Shown: in pieces, positions 13,901 through 23,124 of the stretch
Layout: each line of letters begins with the position of its first letter
Numbering within the stretch: the stretch's first letter is position 1
Origin: Undaria pinnatifida
Taxonomy: Eukaryota > Sar > Phaeophyceae > Laminariales > Alariaceae
Direction: 5' to 3'
Assembly: GCA_012845835.1 (NCBI GenBank)
Contig: JABAKD010000006.1
Coordinates: 11,018,945 to 11,082,944 of the forward strand
Length of the DNA: 64,000 bases
The notes under the pieces: generated by a model
What the model saw: only the letters and a program-made list of their open reading frames with translations
Told to the model about the DNA's origin: nothing
Databases searched by the model: none
Program-made: the position numbers and the translations under genes

Positions 13901-16900
13901 GTGATACACCGACCGCTCGTGTTTATTCAGATGTATTTTTCCTTTTGGGTGTATTACTGAAGTGCACGACTCGTCCCGTGTATGTTGCCAGGGTGTGAAC
14001 CAGGGTGAGAAAAAGAATAACATGAACAGCAAATTACTATCAATAATAATAGTGCAACTATACGTACTTCGTCCCAAGGTAACAAATTTGTTATGGCTCA
14101 TAATACATCAGTGATTGGCCACCGCGCGAGTAACCAAGAAAGCAGCACCGACCAGCCCCAACGAGTATGTAGCTTACTACAAGGTTCCCCTTCGGCACGT
14201 GATTCGCCTGAAATCCCGGGGGTGGCTGGAGTTGAAAAGGGGGACAAAACTCTTATAAAACTAAAGAAAAAAACAATTAGCCACCGCGCAGGTAGCTCGG
14301 CAAGTAGCACCGACCAGCCCACACGAGTGTATAGCTTGGTCTAAAACAGTATTTCCCTTCTGCCAGAGACCAACTATTAATTCATTAGGGATCCCTGCCC
14401 GACTGTTTTTTTACGGATTCGAAAACCAACACCTGGTATGTGTGCGTGGTACGATACTTACATCAGCGACGTGCAAATGACTGCTGTCTCCGCATTTACC
14501 AGATGTACGAGCGAACAGCGACAGGGCTTGCCCCGGAAATCGTGCACTTCAATAGTGATGACTTCAAAAACAGTGGAGATATTTGGAGCGAAGACGGCGA
14601 AAATGACTTCACCATCAAACCGTGAGTACGAGTTGGGAGTGACGCGTAGAGGGGGGAGGAGAGGGAGATCTTGGTGGGGATGGCGGAAGGGTTGGGGGGG
14701 GGGGGAAGGGTGGGGGGAAGGGGGGGTTGGCGGCAGGGAGGAGGGGGGGGGGGAGGGGGGGGTACTTATTTGTTGTTTGCTCCACTATGTGGGTTCTACT
14801 CTCGTCTGCTTGGCCACATGGGCAACTCTGTGCGCCTTTTTCTTCCTCCTCCTATTACACCTTTCTACTATATATCTTTTTTCTAGCAGGTCCGGGTCCC
14901 CTGGCCGCAGGGAAAGGGGTGGGGGGAGCGTACTCATTTGTTGCTTGCCTTAGTAATTTCACCATTGACCACTCATCCCTTTCGAAACGGAGCATCGAGG
15001 AGGCGGGGGGGGGGGGGGGGGAGGGGGTACTCATTTGTTGCTTGCCTTCGTCATTTGACTATTGACCACGCATCCCTTTCGAGACGGAGCACCGTTCCTA
15101 CTTCTAATAGAGACACCTCCAACATTTGGGCGCTCATTACGCTTCTTCCATATATTACATAGAAACGGTTAGCTGATCCTATCCCCGTCCTGTTTCGCAT
15201 CGAGGAGGGGGGGGCGCTTTTAACCGCTTTTAGGCATGTTGGGTTTTGGTCAGGGTTCTTTGCCCAACCCACCAAATCCCAGCCAGTCTCAGATAGCCCC
15301 AGTAAATCGAACCGGCCACGGTCCCGCCGCTTGTCTGCCGTATTATCGTACGCAGGTATGCAGGCGATATAGTCGCAACCTGCTTCGGCCGGAGAATTTG
15401 GAATATTTTGTACTATCGCTATTGGATCAGGAGGGAGGAGGGGTACCGGGATTAGAACCCAGCCCCAATACCAGATAATTCCATCCAATCGAACCGGCAA
15501 CAGTTCCACCGCCCAGGTGTTGCATTGTCGTCTGCAGGCGAGATAGTCGCAACCTGCTTCGACTGGAGACTTGGGAGTACTTCTACTTCCTGTACTGGCT
15601 CACGGGGGAGGAGGGGTACCTGGATCTGAATTCCACTAAACCTCAATGCCACACAACCCCAGACAATCCCACCCAATCGAATCGAACCGGCGACGGTTCC
15701 GCCGCTTTTTTGTAGTGTTTGGTTGCGTTTTTGACGATCGATATAGTCACAACTTGCCTCGGCCGGAGACTGTAGAGCCGTTGCAATACTGGATCACGGG
15801 GGAGGAGGGGAACCGGGATAATAATACAATTCAATCCCACCCAACACCACCCCATCGAAATGAAACGGCAACGGTTCCGCCGCTTACGCGTCGTATCATA
15901 TTGTCGTGTGTTTTTCCCAGGCGAGATAGTCACAACCTGCTACGACCGGAGACTTTGGAATCGTTGTACTACCTTTACTGGATCACGGGGGAAGAGGGGT
16001 ACCGGGACCAGGCTTGGGCTATTTTTGAGGCCATTGAGGAGCACTGCCGGGTTAGCAGAGGGGGCTACGCTAGTCTCCGTGATGTCACCGATGTGAGTTC
16101 CATACGATATTGTACCGATACGATAGTAATCCGATACTATACCGATAGACGGAAAAAAACGATTTATTGATGAATCGAGTTCGATACGACGACGTTTTGA
16201 TGGTGAATCGAGTTCGATACCATATTATACCCATGCGAATCAAGGGTTAGCGAAGGGGGCTACGCTAGCCTCCGTGAAGTCACCCGTGTGATACCTACTG
16301 TTGAATATATATATTGCAATCAATATGAGTTCGATACAACACTATACCGATATGATGCCGATATGATACCGACATATAACCAAGAACCGATACGATGAAA
16401 GGAGCACCACCGGGTTAGCAGCGAGGGCGTCATGCTAGCCTCCGCGATGTGACCAATGTGAGAGCTATGATACCGTTGGATACCGGATACCGATATGATA
16501 TCATGCCGATACGATACGGATGAACAAGTATATTATATCGAGTTTGATACGATACGATATCATGTCCATACGATAGTGTACCGATACGTTACCAGGCGTA
16601 GCAGCAAGGGCTGCAGCGTGCGTGATATGACCGATGTGAGAGAAAGCTATTCATGTACCAGGCATTTGGACCTACTGGATACCGAAAGATATTCGGGTTT
16701 GATACGATACCGATAAGCACAACCAAGACTGAATCAGACCAACCATAATCTTCATGTTTATCCGAACGTTAATCCGGATCGGAATCTCCGTATGAACCGA
16801 ATGGTAGTCTGAATCTGCACATCAATCCGAATCCAAATGTTAAGTCCTTATCGAACCTTGATCTTAGTATGTGTCCGAACGTGAATCTAGATGCGTATAT

Positions 16901-17140
16901 ATCTTGAACCGTTCTCCGAATATTTTCTCGAGTATTTGCGCACATCTTAAGATTATTCCGAATGTTTGCTTGTGTGCCTCCGAGCAGATCCGGTCGAAGC
17001 ACATGAACAAGATGGAAACCTTTTTCGTGAGCGAGAGCCTGAAGTATCTGCTCATGGTATTTTCAGAGGAGAACCCATTCCCGTTCGACCGCTACGTCTT
17101 CAATACCGAGGCACACGCCTTTCCAGTACCTCGACGGTAG
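1778..17140 (+). CDS. Glycoside hydrolase family 47 alpha-1,2-mannosidase, 3' nine exons (5' partial)
   Basis: The product trims alpha-1,2-mannose from N-glycans in the ER/Golgi lumen (established role of GH47). Nine exons join with perfect phase: 1778-1911, 3857-3967, 5543-5663, 7029-7180, 9584-9710, 10018-10146, 14503-14621, 15921-16092, 16988-17140. They give 405 residues and a TAG stop. Family motifs occur in order: [13 protein letters not shown] (residues 4-16), [21 protein letters not shown] (151-167), [25 protein letters not shown] (216-230), [24 protein letters not shown] (304-316), and [14 protein letters not shown]...FNTEAH (363-398). The acidic residues equivalent to the family's catalytic set (E6, D157, E308) and the calcium-binding Thr (T395 in FNTEAH) are all present. 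FNTEAH points to an ER/Golgi mannosidase I more than an EDEM, but I cannot separate them firmly. The membrane anchor and first catalytic-domain block (DSLDTL region) are not in 1-1777, so the gene starts left of the window. Several exons have degraded copies in adjacent introns. Confidence 0.93.
1912..3856. other. GH47 intron with a near-perfect 141-base tandem duplication
   Basis: 2975-3115 and 3116-3256 are the same 141 bases with one visible difference (cgaagg/ccaagg), beginning gtatttggtgttgtttgccg. Similar CT-rich pieces (atccctc..ccttctgcaact) occur at 2425-2490 and 3620-3650. 1975-2240 shares gatctagatc-rich sequence with 45270-45520. No exon recognised. Confidence 0.7.
3857..3967 (+). 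CDS. GH47 exon b
   Basis: Acceptor gtacgcag, donor TTCAG|gtgaca. It encodes [13 protein letters not shown], then a Ser-rich stretch and TTLQLEF, matching the GH47 block that usually reads SGIPY..VNL...E.GTLQLEF. Phases in and out agree with both neighbours. Confidence 0.92.
4916..5272. repeat. Four-unit tandem repeat, about 85-95 bases each
   Basis: Units share tattaatagacgcgtg, ttatggtagaggtattaagg, tatacctttttt and ctgaaacattttctggc. They begin near 4916, 5006, 5091 and 5186. The remainder of 3968-5360 holds a dispersed repeat at 4430-4540 (gagctcctaacatgaggagc) also seen at 21300-21400. Confidence 0.75.
5360..5520 (+). mobile_element. LINE 3'-end fragment L1, C-rich tail at GH47 exon-c acceptor
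   Basis: Aligns with 35225-35377: gtatggaagaaacgtgctga, ...ggtgctccgtctcgaaaggg, ...caaattacttaaggaaagcc, taatgagtgccccc. The C/CT tail runs to about 5528 and is followed by the splice acceptor at 5542. Confidence 0.82.
5543..5663 (+). CDS. GH47 exon c
   Basis: Acceptor ccttgttag, donor AAGCAG|gtacgc. It encodes [20 protein letters not shown] and runs on to DGNKQ, the helix that follows LQLEF in GH47 enzymes. The 50 bases before the acceptor are the C-rich tail of a retroelement 3' end (see 5360-5520), which here serves as pyrimidine tract. Confidence 0.9.
5682..6204. mobile_element. pogo-like MITE with internal repeats, 18 bases after GH47 exon-c donor
   Basis: Starts TA|cagtgggggtccccctgtag and ends ...gtatagggagacctactg|TA; the inverted ends match with a few differences. 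The inside is about five units of gtgccggttgaatagtgcc and tgccggttaaatcgcttggc. The minus-strand 170-codon ORF over it is a repeat artefact. Confidence 0.72.
6632..6765 (-). mobile_element. LINE 3'-end fragment L2
   Basis: Begins with a G-run, then tacgaactacattgttgctt...ccgttgaccacgcgtccctg...aatagaaacatttctagctt, the reverse complement of the LINE end. It is the most diverged copy and is not next to an exon. Confidence 0.7.
7029..7180 (+). CDS. GH47 exon d ([12 protein letters not shown] block)
   Basis: Acceptor gctacgcag, donor GAAGAC|gtgagt. It encodes GLCPVFVDP...[17 protein letters not shown], one of the most diagnostic GH47 blocks; the Asp of GDSYYEY is the family's catalytic-site Asp. 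Phase 0 in, phase 2 out. The donor is followed within 30 bases by G-runs and an antisense LINE 3' end. A decayed copy of this exon's end lies at about 8090-8142. Confidence 0.95.
7209..7350 (-). mobile_element. LINE 3'-end fragment L3, 30 bases after GH47 exon-d donor
   Basis: G-runs (7209-7244), then tactcattatttgcttgcctt, ...gaccattgaccacgcatccc, tttcgagacggagcaccgtt, ...atctctaacatttgggcgct: reverse complement of the LINE end. Confidence 0.85.
7355..7475 (-). mobile_element. Poly-C SINE-like element, truncated copy
   Basis: gggggtgtactcaatttgtg, catggccgtagtcgtatcac, ...cgggttttcaccaaccaggc. Only the 3' 110 bases of the family. Another tail-only scrap is at 6580-6615. Confidence 0.75.
7493..8010 (-). 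mobile_element. Poly-C SINE-like element, long copy
   Basis: Antisense copy from gggggtgtattcaatttgtg through tgccgggacggagcacgtcg, gtgaggtgttcggccagtcg and tcgttgccaaccaacgccaa. A further copy of the head motif ttacagcgtcggtgccaacc lies at 8027-8058. Confidence 0.77.
8090..8142 (+). pseudogene. Decayed copy of GH47 exon d end
   Basis: The stretch reads gcgattacctgctcaagcag, then tggctttctcgggcaag, and is followed by a diverged donor and G-rich run, paralleling the end of exon d ([11 protein letters not shown]) and its intron start. It is short, diverged, and lies 910 bases downstream inside the same intron. It keeps YLLKQWL in one frame but lacks the upstream part of the exon. Confidence 0.7.
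9584..9710 (+). CDS. GH47 exon e
   Basis: Acceptor gtatctttag after an unusually long CT-rich tract (about 9305-9580), donor CCAAAG|gttagt. It encodes [20 protein letters not shown] and [17 protein letters not shown], the canonical lead-in to the MDHL block. Confidence 0.94.
9745..9935. repeat. Degenerate inverted-repeat element (GTGCGGTGCC type)
   Basis: cttaattagtgcggtgcctt and accgcactatagtgggcacc resemble 27700-27890. It looks like a pogo-type MITE scrap inside the intron before GH47 exon f. Nothing else is recognised in 9711-10017. Confidence 0.5.
10018..10146 (+). CDS. GH47 exon f (MDHL block)
   Basis: Acceptor gtgctccag, donor TATCAG|gtgggg. Exactly 43 codons encode [20 protein letters not shown] and then [15 protein letters not shown]. 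The His of MDH is a conserved active-site residue of the family. A decayed copy of the 3' half sits at about 11118-11168. Confidence 0.95.
11118..11168 (+). pseudogene. Decayed copy of GH47 exon f end
   Basis: The run gagctggcgatcaactcatc followed by gacacctgctagctagcag and gtgggggaa parallels exon f's end (GAGCTAGCGATGCAACTCGC, then the CYQ codons and donor). A TAG interrupts it. It sits about 1 kb downstream in the following intron. Confidence 0.7.
11200..11463. mobile_element. CGGGTC-family MITE with expanded (CCCGA)n
   Basis: Ends resemble the family (agggattttcgcgggtcg ... gacccgagaagaggccc). The centre 11287-11400 is about 20 uninterrupted copies of CCCGA, turning to ctcga at the end. 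Expansion arose inside the element, not next to it. Confidence 0.72.
12268..12457. mobile_element. pogo-like MITE with TTTAAGAGC motif
   Basis: Left end ggtgggtaccccgatttaaa; right end ctcttaaatcggggtatcca followed by ctgta, i.e. inverted ends. Two further gatttaagagc/gagttaagagc copies sit inside the left end. About 190 bases, no ORF. Confidence 0.6.
14503..14621 (+). CDS. GH47 exon g
   Basis: Acceptor catttaccag, donor CAAACC|gtgagt. It encodes [17 protein letters not shown] and a short acidic loop ending NDFTIKP, matching the C.MY...TGL.PEI block. The preceding 4.36-kb intron is the largest in the visible gene. G-runs begin about 30 bases after the donor and are followed by three LINE 3'-end fragments. 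Confidence 0.93.
14750..15200 (-). mobile_element. Three LINE 3'-end fragments (L4-L6) after GH47 exon-g donor
   Basis: L4 about 14750-14830 (only tacttatttgttgtttgctcc and little more), L5 14925-15000, L6 15007-15200. L6 is the longest and extends to gctgatcctatccccgtcct, matching 35190-35210 of the LINE. Each copy starts with a G-run, i.e. a poly-C tail in its own orientation. Confidence 0.85.
15290..16010 (+). repeat. Tandem array of the GH47 catalytic exon plus intron edge (4 units)
   Basis: Four units of about 185 bases each hold an intron stretch (AATCGAACCGG...GTTCC.CCGCTT) plus the first 85-90 bases of the LRPE exon. Exon-like parts begin near 15368, 15539, 15741 and 15921. Copy 1 keeps LLRPE but frameshifts; copy 2 is open but reads LRLE instead of LRPE; copy 3 reads PRPETVEP, then lacks six bases and runs to stops; copy 4 is the functional exon. 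None of copies 1-3 has an obvious donor. Confidence 0.88.
15921..16092 (+). CDS. GH47 exon h (LRPE catalytic block)
   Basis: Acceptor tttttcccag, donor ACCGAT|gtgagt. It encodes [20 protein letters not shown], then [19 protein letters not shown] and [15 protein letters not shown] carries the catalytic Glu. It is the intact last member of a four-copy tandem array of about 185-base units (15290-16010); its 3' half is also repeated downstream (16245-16650). Confidence 0.95.
16090..16720 (+). repeat. Array of the 3' half of the LRPE exon with GATACGATACC-type spacer
   Basis: After the exon, segments resembling its end (gctacgctagtctccgtgat) recur near 16248-16295, 16405-16465 and 16590-16645, each followed by gtgag/gtgat. 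They are separated by spacers rich in cgatacgatacc. Stops and frame changes make the copies non-coding. Related gata/cgat-rich sequence also occurs at about 6215-6550. Confidence 0.78.
16988..17140 (+). CDS. GH47 terminal exon i
   Basis: Acceptor ctccgagcag, stop TAG at 17138-17140. It encodes [20 protein letters not shown], then [24 protein letters not shown] includes the Thr that coordinates calcium in the family. Tandem copies of its last third run into the 3' flank. Confidence 0.95.
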   Translation: MRSKHMNKMETFFVSESLKYLLMVFSEENPFPFDRYVFNTEAHAFPVPRR

Positions 17141-17910
17141 GGCCTCATCAGTACCTTAGTGTTGGTGCAGGTTCGGGGTAAATATGGCGGCGCTTTAGGT
17201 GCCGTTCGGTTAGTGCCTTTCCGACACTCTAGGAGTGCGGGTTCGGGGTATATATATTTTAGAGCTTGGTGCAATTCAGTTACCGTGCAATTGCACCGCT
17301 CTGTGCGCGCCTTTCCAGTACTCTATCAATAGGAAGGCCGTTTCGGGGGTAGTACCGTTTGTTTTAGTTACCGTTCGGTACGTGCATTTCTACTCTGGTA
17401 GTGCCGGTTCGTGGTAAATATTGCCCGATTTAGTTATCGTTCTGTGCAAGCCTTTCCAGTGCCCTACTGTAAGAGTGCCTGTTCGGGGTAAATACTATGT
17501 TGCTTTAGGTTCCGCTCGGTGCTCGCCTTCCCGGTACCACCCTGGGAGTGCCGGTTCGGCGTAAATTTCCCCTTTCCATTCGACTGTTACGTCGTCAGGG
17601 TTAAAATCGCACGCCGTTCCAGTAATCTAGTGGGAGTGCCGGGTAGGGACTACCAGGTACTATCGTTTCGTTTTAGTTGCCGCGGTGTGATCTTGCATTT
17701 TCGGTTCTCTGGAACTAATAGTGCGGGGTAAACTTGGCCGCGTCAATGGCACTGTACCTGGAAGTGCCGGTTGATGGTAAATATTGTTGCAGACGTTTCC
17801 AGTGATCTGGGAGGGCTGGTTCGGGGTATATATTGCGGCGATTTAATTGCCGCTTGGTGCGCGCATGTTCGCTACTCTAGGAGCGCCGATTCGGGGTAAA
17901 TATTGTAGCG
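17090..17910 (+). repeat. Minisatellite continuing from the last GH47 exon
   Basis: Units of roughly 110-120 bases contain cctttccagta, ctaggagtgccggttcgggg and taaatattg...ttagttgccgttcggtgcg. The terminal exon's own end (ACACGCCTTTCCAGTACCTC) is the first unit. A longer copy of the exon end occurs at about 17565-17630 (cctttccattcgactgttac..ccgttccagta). The 3' untranslated flank therefore appears to have grown by repeated duplication of coding sequence. Confidence 0.75.
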
Positions 17911-18540
17911 CGTGGGTTGCTGTCTCGATGTTGCTGGTGATGTTGATTATGATGGTTGTGCTTATGCCGTTGCTGTTGATTCTGATGCTTATGTCGATGC
18001 CGCTAATCAGTAGTGCTGTTTGATGGTGATGATGCTTACGCTGCGGGCGATGTTGATGTTGATGCTGACACAGATGTTGCTGATGCTGATGCGGCTGATG
18101 ATGATGGGACTGTTGGTGCTGATTGCTGTGCGTGGTGTGGCGCTCTGCATAATGCCTGGACGCTACAAACAGTATTGTAGTCATCCCCTCTCTCCAACGT
18201 CATCATACTTGTTTTGTTCTGATAGCAACGGTGCTGATAGCAGTGGTGCTGTACCATATTTTTATCTGTTTTGTGTATCCACAGGTGCAGTACGTTGTTG
18301 TCAAAATGTTTATGTGTAAAGTACTGGTTTTGAGACTTGAGACGGAAAATATTACCATTCTACATGACGGTACATGACACGAGCTCCGATGGGGGTGGCA
18401 TTTTTTTCGGCCAAACTCTTTTATGGTCAACGGGACACTCTTCGCCTGAGGAATTAACTACCAGATAAAGTTGTATTTAACTTAACGCCTTACAAATGGA
18501 TAACGTACTTGAAGTTGGTATAGGGAGGGGGGTTATTGTT
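17911..18540. other. Intergenic, GAT/GCTG-rich then unique
   Basis: 17930-18130 is a degenerate tgatgttgatgctgatg-type trinucleotide tract that gives long but meaningless ORFs on both strands. The rest shows no gene, transposon terminus or RNA that I recognise. Confidence 0.5.
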
Positions 18541-19254
18541 CATGGGGTTTTTTCGTCGGGTTCACTTTCGTATTTTGTCACCGCCCTTTTTGGGGTTCGT
18601 GTTTTTTCTTTTTAGTCATCTCATTTATTATCCTCGCACCCTGTACTCTCGCCCTCCCTCCCTCCCAGCAGCAACTCAGATCCGGGGTCACATAGCGAGC
18701 CCTCCTCCCCCCTTCCCACTACGGTACGTGCCTTCGGTTTTATCGTGAGAATAACTCAGCATTTTCTTCCTCCGTCGACTCGCGTCGAATTGTATGGACC
18801 TCCTCAAACCTCCACACAAAAAATAGACTCCACCTCTACCGTTGTACGCGTCACATCAGTCACACGGAGAAACGCGGACTGCGGGGCTAGGGGATGGTGC
18901 GTTGAATATCGAAACCCCTAACGCGACGCTTCGTACGACACGCGCGTGGCATGAACGATTGTATGCCGCGCGTTCACACGACTATAACTACAGCCGATTT
19001 TTTTCATCGATAACTGTCTTTCCGGTGAGAATGGCAACCTTTTTTTTTGTATGTTTTGAAAGAGAGCAATGTTCGAGAATCATTTTTTATACTTTAGTCT
19101 AGATCGCACCCACAAAAAAAGGGGGAAATAGCGCTGGCAGCGTCGAGAAACACGTGATACAAGAAAAAAAAAGTGCTTTGGGGAGAGGCCTCTCGAATGA
19201 ATGACGATTTCTTGTATAATATCTTCTGTTTTCGAGACTGCCAACCCTAATTTC

Positions 19255-20841
19255 CCAGGTTGTTCTGTAGGGTACGCACAAACCATACCCGGGGTATTTA
19301 CTCCGGGTATTACCCTACAAAGAACTTCTGTAAGTTCTGTAGGACATTCATACCCATACCAAGAACTCCTGTAAGTTCTGTACGACATTCATACCCGTAC
19401 CCGGAACTTCTGAAAGTTCTGTACGACATTCATACCCGTACCCGGAACTTCTGGAAGTTCTGTACGCAAGTGCCACTTATACCCGGGGTACGGATATATC
19501 ATTTTTATAACTTATGTGAATTATGTACGCCCGTGCCACAATACCCGGAACTTCTGTGAGTTCTGTAACACTTCTTTACCGTACCCGGAACTTCTGTAAG
19601 TTCTGTAAGATCCCCATACCCTAACCCGGAACTTCTGTGACTTCTGTAAGCCTGTGGCACAATACCCGGGGTACGGGTATACCTTCGTTGCAGTACCCGG
19701 GGAGCTCATATATATGCATTAATTCAGGTTTAATAGCCCAAAGAGTGTATGATGCATTTTATTATTATTATGTCATATATTGTCTTGACACCAACCGAGC
19801 ACCGAAAGTACAGCTGTATGTAGCAGCAGTACGTATCGTATATTATAGTAGCACCTACTACTACTGCTGTAGGCCTTGTTCATGTTTCTTTCGTTCCTAA
19901 CCCGTGGGCACGTATTATGTTAACGATGGACACCTACTTTCGAATCGAAAATATTCATTTTTTATTAATCGACTTGAACTCGATTCGATTTGGTGGAAAC
20001 ATACGAACTTGGCTCCTATCGGGAAACCGCTTGTTGCGTATTGTCAATGTTTTTTCCCGATTGGAATAATACATAGACCTGCCGTGACGGCGATGCCGCT
20101 ACCATCGACGTCTTGAACTATCCTCTGTGTTTTCGGTAGTTTCGCTTCTTTGTCGCGGCACTTGACTTTTATCGACCTGGTGGGAAAATATGGGCGTGCG
20201 ACCGCCATTATTTAATTCGAAGCGCCACAGCCGTGTACGCTATGGTATGATCTGTTACAGCGCACTATAGCAGTGAGCGCGGCTGTTGCCCCGGTCGCCA
20301 CTCATTGAGGTTCACGATTTATCGCCTCTCTCGGTGGTGGTTTTGTCGATAATTCACAATTCCCTTACAGCTACGACAGATTGCCTCGGGGACATTGGCC
20401 CAGTGAGAACATGCCGTGCATGTTGGATTAAATCCTCCATATCAAATCGAACTCCCCCCCGAGGGGGTGTGCATTTACCCGGATATTACCCGTACCCGGG
20501 ACTTCCGTAAGTTCTGTAGGACATTCATACCCGGAACTTCTGGAAGTTCTGTAAGACTTTCATACCCGTACCCTAACTTCTGTGCGTTCTGTGGGACGTT
20601 GATATTCGTATGCGGAACTTCTGTGAGTTCTGCACACCCCGTCCCACAATACCCGGGGTACGGGTACAGCATCTTTTGTACCCGTCCGGAACTTCTGTGA
20701 GTTCTGTACGCCCGTGCCACAATGCCCGGAACTTCTGAAAGTTCTGTAACACTTTCATACCCGTACCCGAAACTTCTGGAAGTTGTGTAAGACTTCCACA
20801 CCCTTACCCGGAATCCACAAACCCTACAGAACATAACCTTG
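19255..20841. mobile_element. hAT-like DNA transposon copy A (non-autonomous)
   Basis: Flanked by a perfect 8-base duplication CTAATTTC (19247-19254 and 20842-20849), typical of hAT. Ends are inverted repeats built on (c)caggttgttctgtagggt / caaggttatgttctgtaggg. Both sides carry arrays of about 55-60-base units of tacccggaacttctgtaagt with ...tctgtaggacattcataccc, containing short palindromes. The centre has no coding potential. It matches copy B, minus about 2 kb. Confidence 0.87.
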
Positions 20842-20849
20842 CTAATTTC

Positions 20850-22550
20850 CGTTGGTTTTTTTTCGATTGATAGTTGTTGATAACTGTATTTTCAACTCTA
20901 AAACTTGCCACAGCAAAATAGATATCTTCCTAAACAAATAAGTGCATCATTCTCATCGGAAAGGCCATTATCAATATTGAGAAAATCGGTTGTTCTATAC
21001 TATGATATGCCAGGCATACATACAAGATAACGCTTACTGACTTTGTGCGCATGCGTTGGATTTCTCATCACCAACAAAATCGGTTTTCATGCATGCGCGA
21101 TTCAACATATCGATCGTCAGCACAGTCTCGCAAACGATATTGCAAGCTCCTCGCGTGATGACCACGAGACGGGCAACCGACAGCAGCAGACGTAGTCTTA
21201 GGAAGCAGCCGGGGGTCCCCCTCCCCCCCTGGCCATTTGTGTGAAGACAAAGCAACACTTCTTGGCCTTGGAGCCGGCCCAAACTAGGGGTGCATCAAAA
21301 GTGTTCTGAGCTCCTGACACGAGGAGCTCAAGACATCACTGTCACCCGCAACACGATGACTTCGAAGACCTTCGTTCGCGCAACCCGACCAGCATTTCTG
21401 TGCGCTGGTCCTATCAATAGCGCTATTAATACAACAAAGATACTCGTAAGATTATCATGCTATAATAACCGATAGAGCCATACTTGAGGAGCTCAATCGG
21501 ACAGGTACATTATTAGTAGATCGAACAACTGCAACCGCTACCGAGGGATGGACGACTCTTTTGAGAGCAAAACATGAAAGTGCGAGTGCAACGCAATGAA
21601 CACCTATGTACAGTACGAAAAATACGTTTGAAATTACGGTTGGTACTACATACAACAGCGGTAGAGCGCTTTTTAGCGTATTTTTCTCTGAATGACGGGC
21701 CCTTCATAGCGCCCGAAAACCCCTTCCTATACTAATTCCTAGTACTTTCTTCCAAAAAAAAACAAAGGAGGGTTTCTAGTTGTAAGGACGTTAACCCAAT
21801 ACTATCAGAATTGTCAGTCTTGCTTCGCCATATTTTTCGTTGTGTATACCTTTTATAATAGGCCATGGAATTTTGGTTCATGGGTTACGCTTTTCCCCCC
21901 CGTCAAAATCGTGTTTTGGGTGAAAAAAAGGACCTCCTCAAGTGAGGACGGAGCCCAAGAAAAACAAAAAGGGCACCTCTACCAACCATAGTATGCACCA
22001 AAGCATAAGATTATAACTTACTAAAAACGGGCGACCGGTGTATTACTACGCAGCTTGCAAAGAAGAGCATCGCCCCTAAATTTGTCGAACTCACAGCTGG
22101 CATCGATAAAAATTAATTGGACATGATATTCCAACGATGCTGGGTACCTATTAGGCGCATGCTACGACAGAGGCGCACCACTTTTTTTCTGGGGTTCCTC
22201 ACTTTTGGGGATTAAGACATGCCCTTCTTAACCCCAAAAACCGATTTGGATTAAAATAGAACTGCTAACACCGGACGAAAATTCCCATGGTCAAGGTATA
22301 CAACGAGAATCGTGCACAAAAGTAGCCTATTTCCGACGAAATTGGGTTAAGGAGCTATGTCATTAAAAAAACATTTCATTAGACAAACAGTGCTACCTAA
22401 ATCGTAGCACACGCCATTTAAGAGTATCTATAGTAGTTCCCCAGCTGAGGACCCCGACGAACAGAAAATATTTAAACAAATAGTGCTTTCTCAACCGTAT
22501 CTACGAGCACTTTATTTTTGCTTTTATCCTCCACCGGATGGATAAAAAAT
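20850..22550. other. Intergenic dispersed repeats
   Basis: 21655-21880 and 22150-22350 carry a family with gaatgacgggcccttcatag, ttcctatactaattcc and gttaacccaata that also occurs near 2510-2690, 29165-29210 and 56230-56420. 22030-22145 holds the cgcagcttgcaaag repeat. I see no gene. Confidence 0.5.
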
Positions 22551-22909
22551 CAGGGCTTTCCACGGATCAAGATCCGGCCCACCGGTCGGGTCCGGAGCTT
22601 TTTAAAAACTCGCGGGTCGAGTCGCGTCCGGTCAGGAGGTGTTCGAAATCTCACGGGTCGGGATGGCTCGAATCAGGAGGGCTTCAAATATCACGGGTCG
22701 GGTCGGGTGACCCTGACGGGTCAAGACCGCCGGTCGTGTCCGGAGCCTTTTAAAAACTCGTGGTTAGGGTCGGATCCGGTCGGGAGATGTTCGAAATCTC
22801 ACGGATCGGGCTGGGTCTAATCAGGAGGGCTTCGAACATCACTGGTCGGGTCGGGTGACCCTGACCCGACCCGACCTGCTAAAAGTAATCCGACCCGTCA
22901 TAAGCCCTG
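22551..22909. mobile_element. Short hAT-type MITE of the CGGGTC family
   Basis: Starts cagggctttccacggatc and ends gacccgtcataagccctg. The inside repeats tcaggaggtgttcgaaatct and cgggtcgggtcgggtgaccc. Same family as 41-454. Confidence 0.72.
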
Positions 22910-23124
22910 CTAAAGATTAAGCTTAATATTTTGGGAGCTACACTCACGTTTGGGGACAAACTACTTAGATTAGTGTGAAATCCTTTTGCAGTGGTAAAAG
23001 CTCACGATTTTTTCTCCATTTAACTCTGTTCCTGAAACGACGGTGCTGCTGCTCACGCGCAAGCTGCCCCCACCTTCGGCTGCCGTGGCCAGGCGTTATT
23101 GCTAGAAAAGTTGCTCAACTCCGC

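Larger units (their letters stand above)
10147..14502. other. Large GH47 intron
   Basis: 10480-11035 has about five diverged units of cttggaattcctagtac...gtcttaacccccga. It also holds the exon-f copy, the (CCCGA)n MITE, a dispersed repeat at 11855-11955, the MITE at 12268, CTG/GCTG-rich stretches at 12560-12780 and 13250-13300, and a dispersed 80-base repeat (cccgggggtgg...) at about 12490, 13705 and 14215. None of the ORFs looks coding. Confidence 0.55.

Noticed and set aside
19255-20841. Possible CRISPR-like array (regular palindromic units)
   Set aside because: Units vary in sequence and spacing, there are no unique spacers, and the array lies inside a eukaryotic hAT-like transposon with target duplications.
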